Shown: positions 23,056 to 35,228 of the stretch, piece after piece | How positions within the stretch are numbered: position 1 is the stretch's first letter | How the letters are laid out: each line of letters opens with the position of its first letter | From: Paratinospora sagittata | Taxonomy: Eukaryota > Streptophyta > Magnoliopsida > Ranunculales > Menispermaceae | Length of the DNA stretch: 64,000 nt | Reading direction: 5' to 3' | Assembly: GCA_035771175.1 (NCBI GenBank) | Contig: CM069613.1 | Span: 5,700,001-5,764,000 of the forward strand | Position numbers and translations under genes: made by a program | Notes under the pieces: generated by a model | The model's input: the letters and a program-made list of their open reading frames with translations, nothing else | Told to the model about the DNA's origin: nothing | The model's database searches: none

Positions 23056-23620
23056 TGTCACGACGCCCCTGACGTAGCTGACGTCATGACCGGCACAGTG
23101 TACTATACACTGTACATACCCATATACAGTATACAATACACTGTCAGCTTTCACGTAGTCTCACAATAATTCCCAAAAGTTACAGTAAATTTTTTTTTTC
23201 TAATAGACCACAAATCAAAACTAATATAGATCTCTATAATCATTCCATTCATTATCTCATTTCATCAGATAATATTACCACACAACCCATCTAGGTGATA
23301 TTACATATATATAGTGTGTGATAATTATACATATCAAAATAACAAAAATATAATCTATTTCCTCCAAGCATACGTACACGTACCAGACGAAGGTTCACGT
23401 GATTATCACTCACGGATTTTTCCTTTTCCCTTCGACTCAATACCTGAAATATTGGAGGAAATGGGGTGAGCAATCAACAGCTCAGTGAATATAGTTCTTG
23501 AGATGACAATTATATACATTTATAGAAATATGACATTTAAAATCATTTCAAACACTTATTCAACACATGCATCATTCAACGAATATATTGTACATGTCAA
23601 CATCAAAAATTTCATGAATT
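23056..23620 (-). repeat. 3' LTR remnant of gypsy-2
   Basis: Only the terminal ~565 bp of the LTR remain. Homology to 24578-25140 stops near 23620, where it fuses to gag coding sequence; the gag frame's stop (23612) lies within LTR sequence. The fusion shows a single deletion from mid-gag to mid-3' LTR. Confidence 0.88.
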
Positions 23621-24424
23621 TGCCCGTAGTGGCCTATTTGCCATCTCGACTGTCTCATAATCCAGTGCCTGTCGCACTGCCTGATCATAGGTCTGAACAC
23701 CAGCAAGAGCTAAACCTTTCTGGATTGGGTCATTAAATCCTTTCCTGAGCCTCTTCATTTGCATCAGATCTGTTTGTACCATCTCAGGGGCAAACAAGGC
23801 TAGCCTATTGAACTCATATTCATATTCTCTCACAGACATGTTCCCTTGCTTCAATTCTATAAATTGCTTATGTCTCTTATCAACCTCAGACAGGGGATAG
23901 TAAGTCTTGTAGAATACTTCTTTAAACTTATCCCAAGTATCTATGGGTCCTTGAGCTCGGCCTATTGTCTGCCACCATCTCTCAACCTTACTCGAAAATT
24001 TAAATCGAGCAAGTCTAATCTTGTCCTTATCCTGTACATGCATATCCTCAAATATAACTTCTATCTGCAGAAGCCAATCCTCAGCAACCTCTAACTCTAG
24101 ACTGCCATCAAATATAGGCGGTTCACGTCTCTTAAATGCTTTCATCACATCTTCGTATCTGCGAGTCTCTTCTTTATCATCATGAGGCTCTACTGTCTCC
24201 TGTACTGGCACAGGTCGCTCGGCAGACGCACCTGCACTACTGGCGCCAACCTCGGGTACTACAGGTGCTGGAGGCCCCTGTAAATTATCCTGAAGACGTG
24301 TTATCATACGCATCATCTCAGCATTTTGTCTCTGCTGAGCTATCATCATTTCTTTCAGTTTCGTTAACCTTTCTTCTTGTGGATCCATGATTGCTTGATA
24401 CTTCCATTTCAATCTGCCATTCAC
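23612..24424 (-). pseudogene. gypsy-2 gag fragment
   Basis: A 270-codon open frame on the minus strand contains a typical Ty3/gypsy retrotransposon gag domain: PPIFDGSLELEVAEDWL, the RWWQTI core, and an EFNRLALFAPEMVQT-type block, all before the usual zinc knuckle. A likelier start is the MDPQEERL methionine at 24388, twelve codons in. The frame runs into LTR sequence and stops there, so the zinc knuckle and all of pol are lost. It would form the capsid of virus-like particles in an intact element. Confidence 0.88.
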
Positions 24425-24577
24425 AGAGATAAATGAGCATATAAGTCAGCCAATCCGATTACTAAATTTGTATAGATACGTTATTTACCCGTACATAAAC
24501 CCATAAAACAAACATAAGATACTAAAGCTTTTAATCTTTTAGGCTTTTAATCCTAAACGTGGCTCTGATACCAATAT

Positions 24578-26553
24578 TGTCACGACGCCCCTGACGTAGC
24601 TGACGTCATGACCGACACAGTGTACTATACACTATACACACCCATATACAGTATACAATACACTGTCAGCTTTCACGTAGTCTCACAATAATTCCCAAAA
24701 GTTACAGTAATTTTTTTTTTTCTAATAGACCACAAATCAAAACCAATATAGATCTCTATAATCATTCCATTCATTATCTCATTTCATCAGATAATATTAC
24801 CACACAACCCATCTAGGTGATATTACATATATATAGTGTGTGATAATTATACATATCAAAATAACAAAAATATAATCTATTTCCTCCAAGCATACGTACA
24901 CGTACCAGACGAAGGTTCACGTGATTATCACTCACGGATTTTTCCTTTTCCCTTCGACTCAATACCTGAAATATTGGAGGAAATGGGGTGAGCAAACAAC
25001 AGCTCAGTGAATATAGTTCTTGAGATGACAATTATATACATTTAGAGAAAATATGACATTTAAAATCATTTCAAACACTTATTCAACACATGCATCATTC
25101 AACGAATATATCATACATGTCAACAACATAAATTGCATGAGTTTTCGATAACACAATGCACAATCTCCTTCCTCCGCAAGGTAAAAGAGCGGGTCTAACC
25201 CTTGTATGGCCGTACAAGGTAGACACAGCTTCTCATCACCCAATTCACAGTCATTTCAAGGATCGCAACCCTTGTTAGGACAGACCTACTGACAATGAGG
25301 ACTCACAAAACCTCATCCGGGTCTAATTCCTAACGAAATGACAATGAGGATTCGCAAAACCTCATCATTACAAACTCGAATTGCTAAAATCAGTTTGCAT
25401 GATCCATAAAACTCAATGTATATATAAATATATCATGCATACAATCAAACATTTTGTACATGTATAATATCATACAAGAACCAAATCAAGAAAACTATAC
25501 TCACAGTGGTTACACAGGGTTTCTAAGCCAACCTTTAAAATCGAGCAACAATAAACGTCATTGCTTCCTCAAAAGCGTTTATCCATGCCCTTAAGCCTCA
25601 ATTTAAACACTGAAATTACCCATAGAGTATCATGAGAATCATCATTTACCATATCAGTAGCTACTAAAATATCAAATCACTGTTTACAGTACTATTTACT
25701 TTTTACTATTCACTATTCACTATTTACTTTTTATTTTTACTATTCATCCGAAAGATGTAAATTGTATTAAAATTGTCAAATGGTCTCCAAAAATCATAAA
25801 ATTGAATCTAACCACATATTCGGGGTCCCGACAGTCCAGGGAACGTTGTTCTACCTTTCTAGCGGATTTTCTATTCACGTTGGGTCAAAACCCCAATTTT
25901 TCAAAACGCCGCAAAACGGCTCCTATAGCTAAAATTAGTCCGCTAGAATCGTTACATCTAGCTTAGATAGTAATTTTACGAAGAAATAGAGTAGAAATCG
26001 CTTACCACAAGTCCCAATTTTGCACGAATCCCACGTTCTCCCTAGTTTTTCCTTTCTTTCTTCTCCGTCGTTCTTTCGTGCGTCTCTCTGTTCTTTTCTT
26101 TCCCTTCCCGCAACTTCTTTTCATTTCTGTCTCATTCTTTTGTTTTTTTTAATTCTTTTTCTTTTTTTGTCTCGTGTTGTCACATGGTGGAGATGAGCAT
26201 CTTTTTTTTTTTTTTTTAATTTTATTGTTCTTTTTATCCCATGCTCCTCATGCCATTTAACAAACCAACTTTCTCATTTTATCCCATGCTCCTCATGCAA
26301 GTTAACAAACCAACTTTCTCATCTATTAATCAATTTAATTCAACTCCAATTCACATATCTAATTAACCAACCTATTCCACTAATAAAACTTATATTCTTT
26401 ATTTAATAATTTTATTTATTTTCTCATATTCCTTAAATATAGCATGTATTTCGTACACGCGTATATCCTACACGCATATACATATGCGTATCATACATCT
26501 CGATATACGTATAATTTATCGTATGTATTTAACTAAAATTATGGGGTGTTACA
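24578..26553 (-). repeat. 5' LTR of gypsy-2 (1976 bp)
   Basis: Begins TGTAACACCCC and ends GGGGCGTCGTGACA on the minus strand; the primer-binding site follows after 4 nt. Its last ~560 bp recur nearly unchanged at 23056-23620, for example the TGACGTCA palindrome and the GTGTACTATACAC block. This points to a fairly recent insertion. Confidence 0.9.
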
Positions 26554-28590
26554 TTCCATGTATTTTAAATGTCCAATCCATCTAATACACCAAATTTTTA
26601 TTTTCATTTATCCTTTTATTCAATAAATCCTAACTCATATCAATTCATGGTTTAATGGGCTCATACATAAATAATAACACATGCATTATACTTTAATTTA
26701 ACATGACCCATATGCAATTTATAATGCACATATTTATATACATTATCAAGCATCAAATATACAAACATTAAATAACCATTAAACAAACACCAAACATATA
26801 AGGCAAACACATAGAGTTTAGACAAAATGTAATTGGGTAATAGGCTAGATGAAAAAAAATTTAGGGCGTCACAGGGTTGATTCAAGTTTAGGTCAAATCC
26901 TACTAATTGAACCCAACCTGATTAAGTCAAGCTAAAAAAATTGTAATCAAGTTCAATCCAAATCCAATGACTTCAAGTTGATTTTGGACCAAGTTGGTCT
27001 ACTTAGTGTGTGTATATAATTACACGATCTACTTAATCTATCATTTTATAAAATTATTTTTAATTAAGTCAAATGTCAGTATTATAATAGTTAAAATTAT
27101 GATTTCTTCTCTCTATACAGACACAACAATTTGCTACGACTCCACAGACTACTTAATTTGTGGGAGTATCAATCATCATCATTAGGAAAGAAGGTAAATC
27201 AAACTTACCTAGTCTCTCATATCTAACTTGTTTTGAACTCATGTGCCCTTAATTGTAAGAGTTTTGCCCTGTTGTTTAAAACCTCTGCCGCCTCTATATG
27301 GAACTTATGCACCCACTTACTCTCGATGGATCTTATCAGAGCCGCCTTTCTCTTTACCTCTGCACATATAGAGAACTATCAATCATGATTATACGATAAT
27401 GTTGTAGGTAAAAGGACTTGAACCCCTCCCCACTTGTTAAAGAAGTGGTACCTAAGATTACAATATGATAGTAATATGTGATGCTTTATCATGCTTATAT
27501 ATGTGAATAAGATAATAATAAGCTCACTATGCATGGGCTTGTATTCTCGAGATTTTATAAGCTTCCAACTAGGGCACTTGCTGGCTGTTATCCTCTCGTG
27601 TCTTCCAAGCTCCCATTCTGAAGTGAATAATCTTTTGAGAGGTCTGAGGTTGGTTCTTGTCTTTCTACCAATATGAATTCCTTGCTGCTAGTACAACACA
27701 ATATAGCTTGTGAAAGTTGGCCATGTTCATGGAGATTTGGAATTGATTGTCCATTTCTCACGTTTGGAGGGAAGCAAATCATGATGCAGCTTGGTTCGAT
27801 AGGTTAGTGAATAATACTTTGAAAATAGGAATAAAAAAATGACTTATTGTTGTAAAATGAAGGGGAACTATTACAAATAAACAAAATAAATTAAAGTGAG
27901 ACAAGATTGAGAAAAGAAATAGAGAAATGAGAAAGAAATAGAGAAACGGGGGAGTTACATTGGATTTACAACATATAAATAAATACAGTGGTTACAAAAT
28001 GAATACCATAAAATTATAATATGTAACCTATAATATATTTAATGTTTACAATGTAAATTTCACAAATTGGAAGTTATAGATTATCAAATAATGATATTTA
28101 AATACATTTACAATACTTGTTATTTTTTTCAGTAAAATCTTAAAAAACTATTTTTAAATTTGATCAATCAAATACGTACATTTTTTTTTGTGGTTTTAAC
28201 GACTAATACATACATATTAAGATTCAAATGCTAATAACTCTTTTTTCAAAAAAGAAAAAAAATGTATATTATTATGGAAAATACTAAAATGACATTTATT
28301 TTGTATATCTAAAGTACTATACATCCATTTTATAAATCTCTAGATTCTTTAATTATGTACCAATACATAATTCGCTGTAATTAAATGATGTACAAAGTGA
28401 ATGTACAAATTAAATATTAATGTAATATTACTCTACTATTATACTTAGATTGATGAGGAGATGTTTTCAATTAAATATTAATGTAATTTAAAAATATCCA
28501 TATAAGTTATATTTGTGCCATTCAGCTCCTCTATAAAGAACCTAATTTTTCTTTTTGATTATTAGTTTTTTGACACTCGGTAGGTGTTTT

Positions 28591-28675
28591 CATTCTTTTT
28601 AGACGAGATTAATCCTATCAAATTCGAACATTGCAGAAATATTTGGGCTAACCCTTCCAATAAGGGTCAAATCAA
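28591..28675 (-). mobile_element. truncated SINE copy related to the one at 33038
   Basis: TTTTTAGACGAGATTAATCC then TTTGGGCTAACCCTTCC and AAGGGTCAAAT lie in the same order and spacing as ACCGAGATTAATTC, TTTGGGCTGATCTTTC and AAGAGGTAAAT in the SINE at 33054-33130. The pol III box region is missing. Confidence 0.45.
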
Positions 28676-29394
28676 ATTAACGTACTTATTAGGAGAATTC
28701 AATAAGTAAGTTATTTTTTGTTTTTTGTTTTAGATGTTCTATTTAGCTGCTAGTTAGGCCTAACAAAACCTATACTATTATTATTATTATTCGGCCTTGG
28801 TTGGCTGAACTATTAAATTTTGTTTTTTTGAGAGGAAAATTATTTATTTGTCTTCGCAGCATTAATTAATCACAAAAAATGTGTTTGATATTTGTTAGCG
28901 AACATATATAGATGCTTTCAACACCAACTTTTTACATCTTTTAACGTGGTTTTCCTTTCCTTTCTTATATATTAATATTTGCTCACATGTGAAAAATTAT
29001 AATTTTTTTAAGGTTTATTTGAGTATTGTCTATTATTTTTATTAAAAAAATTATAATTTTTAATTTAATTAAAAAAATAAAAAAAAATTAATAAGGTAAA
29101 ATATTTTACTAAATAGGGCAGAATTGAAAAAGACTCCAAGCTCCAATTTTAGTTTTATTTTAGAAATAAAATGTTTCTATTTGAAATCTAAACTTCTTTC
29201 TATAAGAAAAAAGTCAGATTTATTTCATCAATATTTGTTTATTTTATTTGTGTTATTTACATATAAGATTAATAATTAATTCAACTTAAAGTAATTATTT
29301 ATCATATAATAATTGTATTGAATATTGATTAGGATTTATAATAATATATTTTTAATTAATAAAAAATCATTTATTTATGAAATAATTTTTATTT

Positions 29395-29650
29395 AAATAT
29401 ATTTACATAAAGTTATATTTGCAAGTAACTATAAGTATTTATAACAACAATAATTGCAAATAACTATATTTGTACATAAAGTTTGCAAGTAACTTGCAAA
29501 TAATAGCAAAGTCTTATATATTTGCAAATACTTATAGTTAATTAATTTTTGTATACATTTTTATGCATACGTATCATGTAACTATAAGTCTTATATAAGT
29601 ATTTAACTATATTTGCAAATAACTATAAGTATTTATGACAACAGTAACAA
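29395..29650 (+). repeat. degenerate repeats of TTTGCAAATAACTATAAGTA
   Basis: The words TTGCAAATAACTATA and ACTATAAGTATTTAT recur several times at irregular spacing. Low-complexity AT-rich DNA of unknown origin. Confidence 0.6.
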
Positions 29651-31436
29651 TAATAATAATAATGAACAATTAATTACCATCGCCGTCAGAATTAGTTCTT
29701 TTTAGTAAATTTTGTTATTATTCTTTCATTAATTTTCGTATACATACGTATCATGTAATTAATTAATTAAGATTATTGATCAATGGATCATATACTTCGA
29801 ATTAATAATTACAAAACCTACATAATATTGTGTAAAATATTTATTAATAAAAGCCCAATGATCGGAACCGTCAACAAGTTAACATTTTCTGCCAAGCCAC
29901 CACGTGGCACTGTCAGAACACCTAATGTTTTTCGGTGATTCTTGTTCATACTGTATTGAAATTCTATTGATTTCACGAGCCGGTTAAGAGGATCAATTTA
30001 TCAAAACATAAGGAGCTATAAAAGGGGAGAAAATTTGTATTAATTCAGCTATACTCAAGAGAAAATATATGCTTTAAGGACTAAAATTTTTTTAATGAAA
30101 TTGTTACTTAATTTCTCTGATCGATTATAATATAATGGATCTTGTTTTTAAATTAAGTACATTTCATAACACTTGTATATAATCACTTTAACATTTCTCA
30201 AACTTTGTATAAGTTAGAATGACCAAAACAATATTTGTGATAATAATATTGCTAAATTAAATATGTACTTCTGTTCTATATTAATTTGATATAATTTATT
30301 TAAGCACTCGACGGTTTTATAAATTAGTGTTGGCTAGTTTTAATGGTATGCATTCGAATATCTTCATTTAAAGTTTGAAATTTGATTATCTTTCATTGCA
30401 AATAAGTAAAAGTTTTTTTCTCTTTTAATAAAAGTGAGAGCGAGATCATAATATTTAATTTGTATGATCCTCATTCGAACTCCGTAATAACATCTAATGA
30501 CCGTGGGTCAACAATCAAAAAACATAACTTTCTTTATATATTTTGAAAGTAACTTGGGCTCCGTGGTTCATAGCCATAGGCCGGTGGCAAGGAAAGGATT
30601 TGAATGAGTTTGACGTCGTTTTTCTCTTTCTCTTTTCTTCTATGCCTTTGGTTTATATGTGGACGAGAGGAGAAAGAAATATGTGGGAATAATAGAAAAA
30701 AGAAATTGATTAGGACTAGGGTTTTCAATGTGATTGACGAATATTCAAAAATTTAGAAATTGATGTCTCCCACGAAATTAATGCCGGTCAATTTTTGCTA
30801 TGGGACTAAGTCTTCAATCAGTTTTAAATTTAAAAGCAATTAATCAAAAAATGCTTAACCCCTTCATCTTTGTTCCAAATTCTCTCTTTGATGGGTTCAA
30901 AAACCTTACTTTTGCTTCTGGACACAACTGTTGGCGTTCGTTCCCAGGTACCTTTAGTGATATTCAACTGTGGGGATTTCAAGTAGTTCCTGCACGATAT
31001 TTCTCGTTGCCAATTGCACTTTTACACCAAATTAGAGAGCGGATTTATCATAATTAATGGCTTGGCTTGATGCTTCTTGGTAATGGAGTAATTAGAAATT
31101 TTATTTAAGATAGATTAACATTTTTTTTGACAGTACAAAATAATTTTATTAATTAAAAATAAAATAAACATAAGCGTGGTTATCAAATGATGAAAACACG
31201 GTTTAAAAAAAAATTTTAATTTAAGAATAATTAAATAGTCATTATTACAGTTCTTTCAAAAATAGAGATTTATATTTAAGGCTAAGAGTCTGAGAATATA
31301 GCTTTGTTGGATAGCCGGACATTTTTATAATATTTTAAAGTTTTTATTTTTTACAAAACTTAATATATATATATGATAATGCTTCGTCCCTGCTTCTTGG
31401 GTATGACTGTAACATTTAGAAGTTCCCAAAGAGAGC

Positions 31437-31444
31437 ACACGTGT
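31437..31444. promoter_or_regulatory. G-box-type palindrome ACACGTGT
   Basis: A perfect ACGT-core palindrome about 230 bp upstream of the EGF-like gene's start codon. bZIP and bHLH factors bind such sites; function here is inferred only from position. Confidence 0.35.
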
Positions 31445-31671
31445 TCTGAGAAAAAAAGAGAGTACACATGGCATCTATTTACTTGTTATGTTTACCATGA
31501 AACTGCTCTGTTTTCAAAAGTTTTAATACTGAGGCAAACGAAGTCGTCTCTGCCACCGGCCCGCTATAACTCCCCATACCCAATAACCACAAAAGCCGCG
31601 TCTCCTTTCTTCATCAAATTTCAAAGTTTCAAATCTCTATCGTTCTCTCTGTCACACACACAAACTCTTTC

Positions 31672-34600
31672 ATGGCTTCTTTCAATCATAACAACACGCC
31701 TCTTCTTCCTCTTCTTCTTCTTTCGATTATTCTCTTCTTCCAATTTCCTAATCTTTCATCATCAGCTTCAGATTTCTTAGCTCCTCTTCTCTCTCCTTTC
31801 TTGGGTATATATATATATATATATATTCTCACCTTATTTAGTTTCTTCTTTTCTTCATTAATTTTCTAATGAATTCAGCTATATATCTTGGGTTGCTTTG
31901 ATTTCGATTTTTCTCATCTGGGTACTGTTTGATTTTGATTCTCAGATGATATATGCAAAGATGTGCTGTGCGGGAAGGGAAAATGCAAGGCTTCTGTGAA
32001 CTCATCCTTCAATTTCACCTGTGAATGCGATCGTGGGTGGAAACAGACCCGTCGCGACAACGATAAGCATTTCGGATTCCTCCCTTGCGTTATTCCCAAC
32101 TGTCAGTGTTTTTTTTCCCAAGTTTTTTGCTTTTTTGAGATTTAGATCAGTTCAGTTTCTGTAGTTTTCTGGGTTCGGTAAGCTTAGATGGGTGAAGAAG
32201 AAGATGACAAGTGAAAAGACATAATTGCCCTCGTTTCATGAAAATTTCCTTGAGAAAATTCTTTTAATTGGGTTATTAATTAATTATTAACTATAACTTT
32301 TTCGAATTAAATTGTAGAAAATTTATTTTTGTGAGAATTTTTTTTCTACCTCCTTAATTTCTACATGAGAAAATTATGCTGAAAAATTAGGACTTAAAAA
32401 TCTTATTTTATTTTATTTTTAATCTGTGGTTTTTTTATGTTGGTATTAGACTGATTTTATGAGGGTATTTTTGGATTCTTGATTCTTGAACTTTGAAACT
32501 CTGGATGTTCTGTGAATTATGAATCCGCCACGTGGAAGTTATCCGACGGTCTATGGTTAAGGATCGGTTTTTTTATACGTGGACGGTTTGCACGGGAAAC
32601 TGAAGACTACCATTGGGAAAATGAAAAGACGAGAATGACCCTCGGTTTCAACGCCGACTCTCGTTTTCGCCCCTGAAGTCGGCGAAAATGACGTGATTGA
32701 TCTCCGTCTCAAGACCACCAAGAAGAAGAAACCTTAAAAGTCAAAATATTTAGAATAAATAAAAATAATAGATATGTATTTTTCCTTGTTTTAAAAATTT
32801 ATTGGACGATTGGAGTGTTGTAGTGTCAAGTGTCAACTTCTAGTTGGAGTGGAATTTGGGCTAAACGCCCCTCCAATCCAAATAAGGCTTGTTTCAAAAA
32901 TATTTTATTATTACGGCAAGAATGTAAAATAATAGGAAAATAATGATTTTCACCTTAATTTTGTGGACTTTGTTATGCTTAATAAGAGTATTTTATTTAT
33001 TTATTTTTATTATCGATTTTCTGAAACCTAGGAGATATTTTTTTTTTTTTTTTACCGAGATTAATTCTCATGGACTCGGGTATAACAGAGGCGTTTGGGC
33101 TGATCTTTCTAACAGAAAGAGGTAAATGGAGGCACGTCCAGACTCGAATTCGAGACCTAAATTTAAACCTCACTTATACTCAGTTCCTCAACCGACTGAG
33201 CTACCGCCTATTGGTTAATAAGAGTGCATTTGGTAACTCTAACTATCCTCGCTCTAAACCTATCTAGTTAATAAGAGTGCATTTGGTAACTCTAACTATC
33301 CTCGCTCTAAACCTATCTAGAAGAAATATGATTGTGTTTGGTAAAACCTATACTCATTGCTTATCTTTTTTATTGAAGTGCTTATGAAAAAAGTGTTTAT
33401 CAAAAAAGTAATTAATAACTTGTTTGACGACTATATTTAGAAAAGACTATAATCGCAAAACATATTTGCACTTGAGTAGCAAAATGAAAAAAATTGCTCT
33501 TGAGTAGCTCCTTCAAATCGCAATATATTTATTATTATTGGCAGTCAGCAAAAGTAAACAAATGAGTTTTCAGCTTTTGCTTACAAAAAGCGAATAAAAG
33601 TGCTTCTGTTCAGGGCGGACTCAATCAACAAGCCTTGCACCATGGCGAGATTTATGGAAGAGACGATGTACACAACCTTGCACTCGTATTACAAAGATTG
33701 TTTTCGGGTTCCAACTTGTAACATCTAGGCCAAATTGGAGCAATCTCAATTATTGTGCCAAGTTTGAAAAAAAAAATATACATACTAAACTTATCTAATT
33801 TTTTAGTTAGAAAAAAGTTTTTTTTTTTTTTGTAACCTCTACTTGGTTGTCATGAGATTATTGAAGGTCTTGAACATAATAGAAAATAAACTAATTCAAA
33901 TAAAGGTATTTTCCTTTCTCTGACTTTCCTATAATTCTGCTGAATGATGGTTCTTTCCTTCAACAGTACTGATAATTTATTGCCACCTTTTTTTTTTTTT
34001 TTTTTTTTTTTGTGATCTTGTGTAGGTACCCTCAATTACTCATGTGAAAAAGCAGAGCCGCCTGCACCAGGAACTAGAGAACCTCCGACTACTAAATCAA
34101 TCTTTGATCGTAATTATCAGTACCCAAATATCAAAATCTTCTTATTTTTCAATAAATCACTTTGAATTTATCGAACAACTCTAATTACTCTATATGTACT
34201 CTTTCTGATTTTCCAGCATGTTCTTGGGCATATTGTGGAGAAGGTTCATGCATAAAGACACAAAAATACAGCCACAAATGTGAATGCAAACAGGGTCATT
34301 CAAATCTTTTGAATATGAGCTCATTACCATGTTTCAGTGACTGTAAGAGACCAAATCAACTCAAAAATCTCTGTGATGTTGTATTGATTTTCTTGTAAAA
34401 AAGGAAGACTAACATGAGAATATATATGTTTATATATTTTTGCTCTAAATTAAGGTGCTCTTGGAATGGATTGTGCAAATCTTGGGATCACAGTGTCCAA
34501 TGACTCTGCTCCAACTTCACCGAGTTCATCTGACAAAGGTACAAATCTTGGTAAGTTCAAGTGACTGAAATTAATGCACTTCTCCTGATTCTGCTTTAAG

Positions 34601-35228
34601 CTTTTTAATTAAGGAAATGTTTATCTAATTATAAAAATTATGGCTACTCATGCAATTATGCCTTTATATTCATTGAATCGTTTATTACATACGTTAAAAT
34701 GTATAAAACATATATATTCAATGAATACGAATGTGTAATTATATTCGTAGTTGTATTTTTTTTTGGTAGATTAGCATTTTCCAATAAATTATGTGAGATT
34801 TACTCATCAAGATTTGAAAACAAGGATTCATCCAGAAAGATACATCCAAAAAACGATAAATACATGTTTTCTTAACAAACAGTTTTAAAACTAGTTTTGG
34901 ATTCAATCAATCAAATGCCATTTTTTTTTTGTGTTTTCTTTCAGGTTTTCGGATATAGTAAACTGGTGTCTTCTTTTCTTTTCTTCTTTTTCTTTTTTCT
35001 TGAGAAAAACAACATGCCCTTAACCCCCGGTATCCCTATCCATGAGGTGTCGAGCCCTTTAGGAACCCACTACACTGTTTTTGAATCACAACCAAAACAG
35101 GGTATTGTTGTTTCTTATTTGTTTTACTTGTGTTTTCAGCTAGTTCAATTTCATCAGGAAACTTTCTCTGGTTGAGCACTTTGATGATGGTAATGATGAG
35201 TGTTGTTGCCATGGTGCCTTGGAGGTGA
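31672..35228 (+). CDS. secreted, probably GPI-anchored EGF-like Cys-rich protein
   Basis: Exons: 31672-31804, 31946-32101, 34026-34109, 34217-34342, 34455-34550, 35140-35228; joined they give exactly 227 codons plus stop. Residues 1 to about 32 form a strong signal peptide (PLLPLLLLSIILFFQF core). Two Cys-rich EGF-like modules follow. The first begins DDICKDVLCGKGKCKAS (45-61) and closes with CECDRGW and LPCVIPNC. The second has CSWAYCGEGSCIK, HKCECKQG, LPCFSDC and GMDC. The last exon encodes a small-residue/hydrophobic tail (STLMMVMMSVVAMV) typical of a GPI-attachment signal. Similar plant proteins are annotated only as notch-like or EGF-like; their role is not known to me. Exon 5 has a second donor 16 bp upstream (CAAAG|GTACAA), which shifts the frame by one base. 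The gene converges on LFG. Confidence 0.88.
32520..32735 (+). other. GC-richer, ACGT-rich segment inside intron 2 of the EGF-like gene
   Basis: Composition rises well above the flanking intron. It holds a perfect CCACGTGG palindrome (32528-32535), TACGTGGA, and TGACGTGA. It resembles a promoter or former exon, but no frame with family similarity was seen. Confidence 0.4.
33038..33214 (-). mobile_element. tRNA-derived SINE in intron 2 of the EGF-like gene
   Basis: Read on the minus strand it starts with a tRNA-like head: box A GTAGCTCAGTCGG (33204-33192) and box B-like GAATTCGAGTCTGG (about 33150-33137). An unrelated body and a 16-base A-tail (T-run 33038-33053 on plus) follow. The head matches a tRNA D-arm (GGTAGCTCAGTCGGTTGAG), but the T-arm is degenerate and no acceptor stem closes, so it is a SINE, not a tRNA gene. 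Confidence 0.85.
33215..33320 (+). repeat. perfect 53-bp tandem duplication
   Basis: 33215-33267 and 33268-33320 are identical, starting TTAATAAGAGTGCATTTGG and ending AACCTATCTAG. It directly abuts the head of the SINE, in intron 2 of the EGF-like gene. Confidence 0.95.

Larger units (their letters stand above)
23056..26553 (-). mobile_element. internally deleted Ty3/gypsy element (gypsy-2)
   Basis: The ends are TGTCACGACGCCC (left) and GGGGTGTTACA (right), flanked by a 5-bp target duplication TTCCA (23051-23055, 26554-26558). The empty site can be read from the homologous LTR near 61040. On the minus strand the order is full 5' LTR (26553-24578), a primer-binding site TGGTATCAGAGCCACG (about 24573-24558, initiator Met-tRNA type), a gag fragment, then a 3' LTR lacking its first ~1.4 kb. 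Protease, reverse transcriptase, RNase H and integrase are absent, so it is non-autonomous. Confidence 0.92.
20704..26873 (-). mobile_element. truncated gypsy-1 LTR, interrupted by gypsy-2
   Basis: 20704-23055 and 26559-26873 are homologous to the 3.1-kb LTR at 58242-61358 along its whole length. Matching blocks include GTGAGGTGGTTGA near 20720/58344, the Ser-free spacer around 21600/59330, and the terminal GTCACA at 26868-26873. In minus orientation it begins TGTGACGCCC. The last 85 or so bases of the LTR (equivalent to 58242-58326) are missing at the left edge, so it is a truncated or solo LTR. No coding region belongs to it. It was later split by gypsy-2 at TTCCA. Confidence 0.85.
26874..31671. 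other. AT-rich intergenic region between gypsy-1 copy and the EGF-like gene
   Basis: About 4.8 kb very rich in A/T without a credible gene. It holds a partial SINE (28591-28675), repeated TTTGCAAATAACTATAAG phrases (29395-29650), and promoter sequence for the EGF-like gene near its right end. Confidence 0.6.

Noticed and set aside
26554..26873. Separate small repeat after gypsy-2
   Set aside because: It is the other half of the gypsy-1 LTR, as shown by continuity with 61040-61358.
30534..30728. 64-codon minus-strand frame with signal-peptide-like start and Tyr/Pro-rich end, resembling a small secreted peptide
   Set aside because: It has no ATG: the first codon is TTG, and no ATG occurs upstream before a stop. 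No known peptide motif.
33130..33210. A tRNA gene on the minus strand
   Set aside because: The D-arm region is tRNA-like, but the acceptor stem does not close, the T-arm is degenerate, and an unrelated body with A-tail follows: it is a SINE.
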